A program made the position numbers and the translations under genes. A stretch of 64,000 bases of DNA. It comes from Nitrospirota bacterium (GTDB lineage Bacteria; Nitrospirota; UBA9217). Below, one piece after another: positions 15,735-22,966 of this stretch; the first letter of the stretch is position 1, and each line of letters starts with the position of its first letter. The stretch lies in contig JALNZF010000004.1 of the NCBI GenBank assembly GCA_023229435.1, positions 124,001 to 188,000 on the forward strand, written 5' to 3'. The notes under the pieces were generated by a model. The model worked only from the letters and a program-made list of their open reading frames with translations, was not told the DNA's origin and ran no database searches.

Positions 15735-15791
15735 TCTGCTGCATTCTGAATTCAGTGATGTATCTATCAATAAGAAAGGGAGGAAAGAGTA

Positions 15792-16568
15792 ATGAAGAAA
15801 TATCTAGGCTGTTTGGTTCTGAGCATGACGCTTTTTCTCGGCGTTCAACCGGTATTTGCACAGGCGAATTTGGAATACCAGATCCTGACAAAGGAGATCC
15901 AGTCGCTCAAGCAGGATATTCAAGAGCTCAAGAAACTCGTTCAGGGTATTAAACAGGCGCCGGCTGGCGGGGGTGGCGGCGGTGAATTCAAAGAAGCAAT
16001 GATCAACATCAAGGGCGCACCCATGAGGGGGGATAAGAACGCAAAGCTCGCATTGCTCGAATATACAGATTATCAATGACCATTCTGTGGAAGACACGTC
16101 CGTGAGACGGAGCCGCAGATATATAAGGAATATGTTGACACCGGAAAGCTGAAGCACGTGTTTATGGATTTCCCCCTGGATATGCATAAAAATGCAATGA
16201 AGGCTTCGGAGGCGGGCTTATGCGCCGGAGACCAGGGTAAGTTCTGGGAATTGAGCCACAAAATGTTTGACAACCCGACCAATAATCCGACCTATTTGGA
16301 GAAGGACAATATCGTGAAATTAGCCGAGGAGTTGGGGTTGGATATGGCCGCGTTCAAAGCGTGTTTTGATGGAGGGAAGTACGTTGATGATATCAAAAAG
16401 CGCATGGCTGAAGGTCAATCGAAGGCCGGGCTTACGGGTACACCGGCGTTTCTTCTTGGCTATATCCAGGCTGACGGCAAGGTAAAGGCGACAAAGAAAA
16501 TAGTGGGAGCGGGACCGTTTACCAATTTTAAGACCGCGATCGATGAATTGCTTTCGAAGGGAAAATAA
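15792..16568 (+). CDS. periplasmic DsbA-like selenoprotein 1 (UGA read as Sec96)
   Basis: The protein has 258 residues when TGA 16077-16079 is read as Sec. Residues 1-24 are a signal peptide (LVLSMTLFLGVQPVFAQA), 26-52 a coiled coil (TKEIQSLKQDIQELKKLV), and 75 onward a DsbA/thioredoxin_4 domain. The active site reads EYTDYQ-Sec-PFC, so Sec replaces the first Cys of the usual CPFC. Domain sequence continues after it (LKHVFMDFPLDMHKNA, ACDGGKY-type helix, GLTGTPAFLLGYIQADGK with the cis-Pro loop). A hairpin follows the UGA. It has its own promoter and terminator, and a paralogue with the same architecture lies at 40661. It probably acts in disulfide exchange or peroxide reduction in the periplasm; that role is inferred. 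Confidence 0.9.
16085..16118 (+). promoter_or_regulatory. SECIS-like hairpin of DsbA-like selenoprotein 1
   Basis: The outer stem CTGTGG (16085-16090) pairs with CCGCAG (16113-16118). The apical stem TCCGT (16099-16103) pairs with ACGGA (16107-16111) around GAG. The apical stem starts 19 nt after the UGA, and its loop begins with G. Confidence 0.65.
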
Positions 16569-16577
16569 AAGAGGGAA

Positions 16578-16612
16578 TGAGAGCGGGGCATGTCCCCGCT
16601 CTCAACCTTTTT
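16578..16612 (+). terminator. rho-independent terminator
   Basis: TGAGAGCGGGG and CCCCGCTCTCA form an 11-bp stem around a 5-base loop, followed by ACCTTTTTC. The paralogous gene at 40661 ends in a stem with the same sequence core, so the two genes were copied together with their terminator. Confidence 0.85.
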
Positions 16613-16830
16613 CAGCATCAGGCACTTCCTCGTGAAATCGCTGCACGAAAACAACTTCCGTGGTGTAATCCTCCTTCTAGACATTTTCAACAACCGTTTT
16701 CAATCAGACACCCGTAAAATCTGATACACGCCTTGATATTTTCCGGACAACCATCTATAATGACCTGCAATCGAGCGCAACAGGTAACTGCCCGACGCGT
16801 GAGAGTTTGGTTCGTCAGGGGACCCCGTCG

Positions 16831-17655
16831 ATGATGGTATTGGAGCTATTGAAAAACGTGCAGGCCGTTATAGCCGAGGCCTTCTCAACCTTCCGGAACA
16901 ACAACGATCTGTCCGCAGCGTCGTCACTTGCCTTTTCTGCGACCCTCGCGCTTATCCCCGTGCTTTTATTACTCACCCTTCTTCTGGGCGCTGTGATCGG
17001 TTCGTCCAGCGAGGCCATGGCCAGGACGCAGGAACTGCTGCTCCAGTTAATTCCCGCCTACAGCCAGGATATTTTGCTCGAAGTGCAGTCTATCGCATCG
17101 CACCGGGGCGCGATCGGACTGCTGAATATGCTGGTGCTGCTCTGGAGAATGACATCGCTCGTGGGTGACATGCGAAAGTCACTGGGGATTGTGTTCCGGA
17201 AAAAACAGATCCGTACGTTTCTCGTGAAGAAACTGCTCGATATCACCATCGGCATTATCTTCCTGACGGGACTGACCGCGATCGCGGTGGCTGAAATTGT
17301 CCTTGCCGTGATCGAACAAAAGAGCCATCTGCATCTCCTGGGATATGTGGAGCGCGCGCTTCCCTTTCTGCTCATCACCACGGCGGTCTTTCTGCTGTAT
17401 CGGGTGTTTTCGGATGGCCGCCGCATCATCCACCTCGTGGTCGGCGCCGTCGCGGCGTCTCTCTTCTGGTACGCCATGCGGCCGGTCTTTCACCTCTTTC
17501 TCCTGTACAATCCGGGATACGGGTTCGCGTTCGGTTCTTTCAAGTCGCTGTTCGTTGTGATCATCTGGACCTATTTCTCGTGTGTTGTGTTCCTTGCAGG
17601 CGCGGAGATCGCCGCGAACCTGGGCGGGATGCAACGGTCCTCATCAGGAAACTGA
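16831..17655 (+). CDS. YihY/virulence-factor BrkB family membrane protein
   Basis: A 274-residue integral membrane protein with about six transmembrane segments. Family features are FRNNNDLSAASSLAFSATLALIPVLLLL at the N-terminus, FLVKKLLDITIGIIFLTGL in the middle and the C-terminal AGAEIAANLG. The family was once mis-named ribonuclease BN; its actual role, perhaps transport or envelope related, is unsettled. ATG 16831 (or 16834) is preferred to an upstream TTG. It forms a single-gene unit after the selenoprotein terminator. Confidence 0.85.
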   Translation: MMVLELLKNVQAVIAEAFSTFRNNNDLSAASSLAFSATLALIPVLLLLTLLLGAVIGSSSEAMARTQELLLQLIPAYSQDILLEVQSIASHRGAIGLLNMLVLLWRMTSLVGDMRKSLGIVFRKKQIRTFLVKKLLDITIGIIFLTGLTAIAVAEIVLAVIEQKSHLHLLGYVERALPFLLITTAVFLLYRVFSDGRRIIHLVVGAVAASLFWYAMRPVFHLFLLYNPGYGFAFGSFKSLFVVIIWTYFSCVVFLAGAEIAANLGGMQRSSSGN

Positions 17656-17805
17656 TGAAGGGGGAGCAGGGGTCGGAAAGATACTCCGTTCTTCGTCGTG
17701 CGCACCGTCGAACGATTGAAGGATGAGACGCGGATACCATCTCCTTCATACCCGCAAAACAAAAAATTGTTTGCCGGTCACGGAATCCGTTGGTGAGGTG
17801 CTTTG

Positions 17806-17925
17806 ATGGCATATGGGTTTGATTTTCAAGACTATGATTCGGCAAGACGATCATTCGCGATAGATGTATTTGAATATTTCAACTTCGGCTTTGACGCGAT
17901 CGACAGGCACGCCTTTCCGATATGA
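17806..17925 (+). pseudogene. remnant of an acyl-CoA synthetase N-terminus
   Basis: A 39-residue frame with a GGTGAGGTG ribosome site reads ARRSFAIDVFEYFNFGFDAI, like the first residues of AMP-dependent acyl-CoA ligases (typically VPEYFNFAFDVVDKWA). Nothing recognisable follows its TGA. Most likely it is the 5' scar of a deleted gene; it could also be a chance match. Confidence 0.35.
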
Positions 17926-18027
17926 GGGTTCGATACTGTTCTCACTCGCCGGTGATCCGGCCTGTCTTCACCAATAGTGTTCATTCCATGAAACCACCAC
18001 GATTCTACTTTCTCCCGTCACGTAAAA

Positions 18028-18732
18028 ATGGTACACTACGCCATGGCAACACGTTCCCTGGGTTTTGTTCCGAACAAGAACAAGCTTTATGTCTGGGCGT
18101 CAACACTGGCGCTTATCACGATCTTCTACAACCTTGCTGAGGGATTGATCTCGATCTACTTTGGCCTGGAAGACGAGAGTATGTCACTCTTCGGATTCGG
18201 GCTCGATTCTTTCGTGGAGGTGGTATCGGGTATCGGCATCTGGCACATGATCCGCAGGGTCAGGCAGAACGGCGGGGAACATCTTGACCGATTCGAGCAA
18301 AGGGCGCTCAGGATCACGGGCACGGCTTTCTACGTCCTCACCCTGGGACTGGTGATTACGGCCATCGGTGACCTCGTTCGCGGGCACAAGCCGGAGAGCG
18401 CGTTCTGGGGTATCGTCATCTCGCTTGTATCCATAGTCTCCATGTGGGCGCTCATCCGCGCCAAGGTGGCAGTCGGGACAAAACTGAGCTCGCAGGCCAT
18501 TCTGGCCGATGCCGCCTGCACGAGGGCATGTTTGCAGCTTTCGGTGGTGTTGCTTGTTGCGAGCGCAGGATACAAACTCACGAATATCGGCGGGCTCGAT
18601 TCGATCGGTGCGCTGGTAATCGGCGGCCTCTGCTTCCGGGAAGGGAAAGAGGCTTTCGAGAAGGCAAGGACCGGGAGCTTTGCGTGCACCTGCGGAGGGA
18701 GTTGCAAGAATGAAGGTAAGGGCAACGATTAA
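18028..18732 (+). CDS. cation-diffusion-facilitator-like membrane protein with Cys-rich C-terminus
   Basis: A 234-residue protein with about five to six membrane segments. DESMSLFGFGLDSFVEVVSGIGIW is like the second helix of CDF cation exporters, with the metal-site Asp, and SSQAILADAACTRACLQLS resembles the fifth helix, although the second metal ligand pair is altered (ADAACTRAC). The C-terminus ends CTCGGSC, a possible soft-metal site instead of the usual cytosolic domain. The start may be ATG 18028 or 18043; neither has a clear ribosome site. Transport of a thiophilic metal is an inference. Confidence 0.7.
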   Translation: MVHYAMATRSLGFVPNKNKLYVWASTLALITIFYNLAEGLISIYFGLEDESMSLFGFGLDSFVEVVSGIGIWHMIRRVRQNGGEHLDRFEQRALRITGTAFYVLTLGLVITAIGDLVRGHKPESAFWGIVISLVSIVSMWALIRAKVAVGTKLSSQAILADAACTRACLQLSVVLLVASAGYKLTNIGGLDSIGALVIGGLCFREGKEAFEKARTGSFACTCGGSCKNEGKGND

Positions 18733-18807
18733 GGTATTTGTCCGTGGCACGTGGCCTATTCGCGCGAATGTTTGCATGAAGGGAAAATGCGAACATTCCT
18801 CGCGATC

Positions 18808-18888
18808 TGTCATTCCCGAGCGACTCTATCGGGAATATGGTTATTTATATAAACACCGGATCCCCGATACGACCATTCGGGGATGACG
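18808..18888. repeat. GTCATTCCCGA/GGGGATGAC palindromic repeat
   Basis: GTCATTCCCGAGCGACTCTA opens the element, and CATTCGGGGATGAC closes it. It contains two nested stems. It belongs to the dispersed family also seen at 26582, 41587, 53322 and 62085. Confidence 0.65.
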
Positions 18889-18918
18889 TACCGGTTGGTT
18901 GCGGCAGGAGGCCGCACT

Positions 18919-19554
18919 ATGAAATTCAAGATCGATCTTCACGTCCATACAAAATACAGCGGCGACAACGATGCCGACCCTGAGGAAGCGATCCTTCGTG
19001 CCATTGAACTTGGCCTCCACGGCATCGCTTTTACGGAGCACTATTACTACGGAGCGTCGGAGTTCGTCGAGGTCCTGAAGGAAAAGTACAAGAGCAGCAT
19101 CGTGATCTTTCGGGGAGTGGAGTTCTCAACAGCAGAGGGGCATTGCCTCATTTTCGGCGTCGATACGGACCCGCTGTCGATAAAATACTCGTCGGTTAAC
19201 GAGGTCGTACGGGTTATTCATCAGGCAGGCGGCGTGGCGATCCCTTCTCACCCCTATCGTTCGGTAAACAGCATCGGCGATCTGGTGCGAAATATACCGG
19301 GCATCTGCGCGCTCGAAGGATACAACGGCTGCAATATGCACGCGTTTAACGTGAAGGCGATCAAGGCGGCTGCGGCGCTGAAACTTCCCTTTACCGGCGG
19401 CTCGGACGCTCATATTCCCTGGGAGGTCGGCTCGTGCTTTACCGAGTTTGATGATGTGGTGACCGGTGAGAATTTAGTCGAAGCGTTGAAGGCGGGGAAG
19501 TACCGGGGAGTTGATTCCCGAAAAATATCCAGATTGATGATTAACAATTTTTAG
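18919..19554 (+). CDS. PHP-domain metal-dependent phosphoesterase
   Basis: A 211-residue single-domain PHP protein. All metal-ligand motifs are present: DLHVHTKYSGDN at the start, FTEHYYYG, RGVEFS, IPSHPYRS and GGSDAHIPWEVG near the C-terminus. Members hydrolyse phosphomonoesters or nucleotide phosphates; the substrate here is unknown. ATG 18919 is chosen because of GCAGGAGGCC upstream, which discards 12 residues encoded by the palindromic repeat. No obvious operon partner is visible. Confidence 0.9.
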   Translation: MKFKIDLHVHTKYSGDNDADPEEAILRAIELGLHGIAFTEHYYYGASEFVEVLKEKYKSSIVIFRGVEFSTAEGHCLIFGVDTDPLSIKYSSVNEVVRVIHQAGGVAIPSHPYRSVNSIGDLVRNIPGICALEGYNGCNMHAFNVKAIKAAAALKLPFTGGSDAHIPWEVGSCFTEFDDVVTGENLVEALKAGKYRGVDSRKISRLMINNF

Positions 19555-19780
19555 TCACCTGCAGGCATCCGTCGTATCCAATAGATTCCGCGATTTCTTG
19601 ATCGCCAGCCTGAATCAGAAAAATCTCCGACACTGTCACGAATCCCAACACGGACAACCCGGCAATATTCAATCAGCCCCGATCAACGTCAACGAAGCCG
19701 GTTTATTCCACCCATGTTGGAAGCATTTGATCATTGAGTGACTTGACGGGCTTTGAGGGAAGAACCGTGCGGGAAACAAG

Positions 19781-20770
19781 CTAAACGATATGGTAATACG
19801 TCAGAAGTGTTTGGATGATCCACGCCATGGCAATGCACAGCGGAAGGGTAAGCACCCATGCCATCACTATCTTACCGGCAATCCCCCAGCGGACCGCCGA
19901 GAGCCGCTTGGTCGCGCCTACACCGAGGATCGCGGTTGAGACTACGTGGGTGGTGCTTACGGGAAGACCGAAAAAGCTTGCCGCCATGATGATGCCGGCC
20001 GATGAGGTCTCGGCGGCGAAGCCGTGAATGGGTTCAAGCTTCAGCATGTTATGGCCAAGGGTCTTGATGATCTTCCATCCGCCGAAGAGGGTGCCGAATC
20101 CCATGGCAACAGCGCAGGTGAAGACGACCCAGGTCGGCACCTCGAGTGTCTGGATCTTGCCCGAGGCCAGGAGCGCCATGGTGATGATGCCCATGGACTT
20201 CTGTGCGTCGTTGGAGCCGTGTCCGAAGGCCATAAAGGACGAGGAGACGATCTGGAGCCTGCCGAAATACCTGCCGATGACTCCGGGTGAGAGCTGACCG
20301 AAGAAATGCAGGATCATTTTCATGAACAGATATCCACAAACGATGCCGAACACGGGGGAGATGAGGAGCGACAGGAGGATCTTCATAATACCGCCGATAT
20401 TCAGAAGCGTTGCGCCGCCATGAGACACGGCTGCTCCGATGAGCCCGCCGACGAGCGCGTGTGAAGAGCTGACCGGCAGGCCCATGAGGATCGTGATGAG
20501 GTTCCAGAGGATGGCGGAAAGCAGCGCCGAGATCAGGACCGCGTTCGTGATCGCTATGGGATCCACAATGCCCGAGCCGATGGTCTTGGCCACGGCGGTG
20601 GTGAGAAAGGCGCCGGCGATGTTCATGGTCGCCGCAAGGATCACCGCCGACATGGGTGAAAGGACCTTCGTTGATACCACGGTGGCGATGGCGTTCGCGC
20701 AGTCGTGCCAGCCGTTCGCTACATCGAAGAGCACGGCAAGGACGATGATGAGGATCAGCACATCAGGCAT
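19781..20770 (-). CDS. PiT-family inorganic phosphate transporter
   Basis: A 329-residue membrane protein with about ten transmembrane segments. The two PiT signature repeats are seen: VANGWHDCANAIATVVST near the N-terminus and GHGSNDAQKSMGIITMAL in the middle. It should move metal-phosphate complexes with protons or sodium. It begins inside the last codons of the DUF47 gene (8-base overlap), so the two are one operon, the usual arrangement for low-affinity phosphate uptake. Confidence 0.95.
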   Translation of the reverse strand: MPDVLILIIVLAVLFDVANGWHDCANAIATVVSTKVLSPMSAVILAATMNIAGAFLTTAVAKTIGSGIVDPIAITNAVLISALLSAILWNLITILMGLPVSSSHALVGGLIGAAVSHGGATLLNIGGIMKILLSLLISPVFGIVCGYLFMKMILHFFGQLSPGVIGRYFGRLQIVSSSFMAFGHGSNDAQKSMGIITMALLASGKIQTLEVPTWVVFTCAVAMGFGTLFGGWKIIKTLGHNMLKLEPIHGFAAETSSAGIIMAASFFGLPVSTTHVVSTAILGVGATKRLSAVRWGIAGKIVMAWVLTLPLCIAMAWIIQTLLTYYHIV

Positions 20771-21380
20771 ATTTGAGCACTATGGTTTCAAGAATATTGG
20801 CGATATCTTCCGCGCGGTCCGAGGCGTCTTCCAGAATCTGGTAGATGTCCTTCCATTTGATAATGAACACCGGGTCGTTATCACTGTTCACGAGTTTGCC
20901 GAGCGCGTCGCGATACTTGCGGTCGATCCGGTTTTCGAGCCGGTTGACCTCGATGCAGTGTTCCTGGACGCGGGAATATTGCTTCGCCCGGAGTTCCCGG
21001 AGGGCCTTGATCAGAACGTCCGCCGTCATCTGCAGGTCCTCGGCAATGGAGATCACCTCGGGTGTTGGTTTCTCGATCTTGTATACCACCATCCTGTCCA
21101 CGGCCGCCCAGATCAGGTCGAGGACGTCGTCGATCCGGGATGCGAGCGCATGGATGTCCTCACGGTCGATGGGGGTGAGGAAGGTCTTGTTCAGGTCCTT
21201 CATGATGTCGTGGGTGAGCATGTCGCCTTCCTGCTCAAATTCGTACATCGCCTTTGCTTTTTTCTCGAAGGTGTCAAAATTGTTCAACATGTCGACAAGC
21301 ACATTTGCCGCTTTCGAAAGGTTCTCGAGCGCCCGGTCGAATTGCACAAAGAAGTCTATTGTTTTAGGGAAGAGTGCCAT
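20763..21380 (-). CDS. DUF47 (PhoU-like) partner of the PiT transporter
   Basis: A 205-residue all-helical protein of the DUF47/TIGR00153 family, distantly related to PhoU. Visible markers are EFEQEGDMLTHDIMKDLNKT, PIDREDIHALASRIDDVLDLI and EVNRLENRIDRKYRDAL. Such proteins co-occur with PiT transporters and are thought to control their activity. The overlap with the transporter gene supports this. The start at 21380 has an AAGGAGCG ribosome site. Confidence 0.93.
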   Translation of the reverse strand: MALFPKTIDFFVQFDRALENLSKAANVLVDMLNNFDTFEKKAKAMYEFEQEGDMLTHDIMKDLNKTFLTPIDREDIHALASRIDDVLDLIWAAVDRMVVYKIEKPTPEVISIAEDLQMTADVLIKALRELRAKQYSRVQEHCIEVNRLENRIDRKYRDALGKLVNSDNDPVFIIKWKDIYQILEDASDRAEDIANILETIVLKYA

Positions 21381-21589
21381 AGGTTTTTCGTAACGCTCCT
21401 TTTGAGATAGGGTGAAAGGAAAAGCATGCAGTTGTTTGAGTGATGCAAAGCCGGTTTTGCGGAGCTAACTTATCATAATCGGGTATTTTTTGCAACTGAT
21501 AACTCGCATTTTCGCGGGGGAGGGATATTCTGACAGTCTGCCGGCGGGTGCATCGCCGCCTTGAGATGCATATATATAATGTGCGAAAA

Positions 21590-21620
21590 TAAAAAAAGGC
21601 GGTGAAATGCTCACCGCCTT
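21590..21620 (-). terminator. terminator of the zinc-ribbon gene
   Basis: On the minus strand AAGGCGGTGA and TCACCGCCTT pair over 10 bp around GCATT, then TTTTT follows. It ends the small gene at 21649-21822. Confidence 0.8.
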
Positions 21621-21648
21621 GCAAAGAAACGATAACTGAAGAACCGGC

Positions 21649-21822
21649 TTAGAGGGCCTTTTCTTTAAAACATTTATCGCAGAACCACATCATGCCGCGG
21701 ACCTTGCCGCTCGTGGACATCATTTTTGCCGCCTGCATGGGCTTGGCGCAACACTGGGGCACGTTTAGGTTCACAATTGCTTTTTTTGTAGCCGCTTTAG
21801 CGGTTTTACTCATTTCTGCCAT
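21649..21822 (-). CDS. 57-residue Cys-rich small protein (zinc-ribbon-like)
   Basis: A short gene with a strong ribosome site (CTGGAGGTG) and its own terminator. The N-terminus is basic and Ala-rich (MAEMSKTAKAATKKAI). Then come VPQCCAKPMQAAKMM and MMWFCDKCFKEKAL, giving CC and CxxC pairs that could bind one zinc or an Fe-S cluster. The length and isolation suggest a regulatory or metal-handling role; none is established. It is missed by gene callers with a 60-residue cutoff. Confidence 0.75.
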   Translation of the reverse strand: MAEMSKTAKAATKKAIVNLNVPQCCAKPMQAAKMMSTSGKVRGMMWFCDKCFKEKAL

Positions 21823-22057
21823 GATACATTCACCTCCAGTTTAATAGTACGAAACCCGTGCATTTTAACTGTAAACAGGGAAATGTCAAGTAAATTTTAC
21901 ACTTTTTCAACGTACGATGCCGCCAAATCGCGGAATGCTCATGACAAACACCTTGACAAGAACAGAGCTTTGAATTATAAATAGACATGGAATAAAAGAG
22001 GTATGATTGTTTTCATGCCGATCCTCACAAATACTTCTTTGATTGTATTAACTTACT

Positions 22058-22966
22058 ATGGAAGATCATAAACTAAGAGTGTTCTGCGCGGTCGCAGATA
22101 CGAAAAGCTTTTCCAAGGCATCGGAGCTCATTCACCTTACCCAGCCCGCGGTGAGCCTTCAGGTGCAGGCCATGGAGGAACTCTACGAGACCCGTCTGTT
22201 CGATCGGTCCGGTAACTCCATTAACCTGACACCGGCCGGGGAAATCCTGTATAAACGGGCAAAAGAGATTCTCGCGCTCTATGCCGAGGCGCAGAAGAAC
22301 ATCAGTGAGATCACCGGATCGATCAAGGGATCCCTCTCCATCGGCGCCAGCTCGACCATCGGCAATTACCTCCTTCCCACGATCATTTCAGCATTCAAGA
22401 AAAAGGTCCCCCGGGTCAACATCTCGCTTCTGGTGAGCAACACCAAGACCATCACCGAGAAACTGAATGCCGGCGAGATCGATATTGCCCTGGTGGAAGG
22501 GGATGTGAGCAAACAACGCTTTGCCGTCGATATCCTGCTCTCGGACGAACTGGTGCTGATCGTGTCTCCGGCGCATCCCTGGGCCGAGCGCCGCAATATA
22601 TCGGCCATGGACTTGATCAAGGAGCCTCTCATCATGCGTGAAGAGGGGTCGGGCACCCGCCAGATCATCCTGAAGCACCTTGAAGATCACGGTATCAAGC
22701 TGGCCGACCTCAAGATATCGCTTGTGCTCGGCAGCACCGAATCGATCAAGAGTGCCGTGGAGGAAGGCGTCGGTGTCTCGATCGTTTCGGCCTGGGCCGC
22801 ACGCCAGGCGATCAAACACGGAATCCTGAGGGCCATGACCTTTAAGGACGTCAAGTTCCACCGGAACTTCAGCATCATCTCACCCAAACGCAATTATTGC
22901 ACCCACACGGCCAAGGAATTTCTGGGTTTCCTGAAGGTCTACCCCATCAAAGCTCCGTTGCCCTGA
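22058..22966 (+). CDS. LysR-family regulator, possibly selenium-metabolism type
   Basis: A 302-residue LysR regulator: HTH at residues 1-60 (MEDHKLRVFCAVADTKSFSKASELIHLTQPAVS) and a periplasmic-binding-like effector domain (about 90-295) with SIGASSTIGNYLLPTII and REEGSGTRQII. It resembles CysB/CysL-like regulators and a subgroup named for association with selenium metabolism genes in anaerobes. Given five Sec genes in this window that subgroup is attractive, but the assignment is from memory of the family and needs a model search. It converges with comEC and overlaps its 3' end by 20 bp. Confidence 0.85.
   Translation: MEDHKLRVFCAVADTKSFSKASELIHLTQPAVSLQVQAMEELYETRLFDRSGNSINLTPAGEILYKRAKEILALYAEAQKNISEITGSIKGSLSIGASSTIGNYLLPTIISAFKKKVPRVNISLLVSNTKTITEKLNAGEIDIALVEGDVSKQRFAVDILLSDELVLIVSPAHPWAERRNISAMDLIKEPLIMREEGSGTRQIILKHLEDHGIKLADLKISLVLGSTESIKSAVEEGVGVSIVSAWAARQAIKHGILRAMTFKDVKFHRNFSIISPKRNYCTHTAKEFLGFLKVYPIKAPLP

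Noticed and set aside
15792..16568. A split or nonsense-mutated DsbA pseudogene
   Set aside because: Frame and family similarity continue after the UGA, a paralogue has the same UGA, and a hairpin follows.
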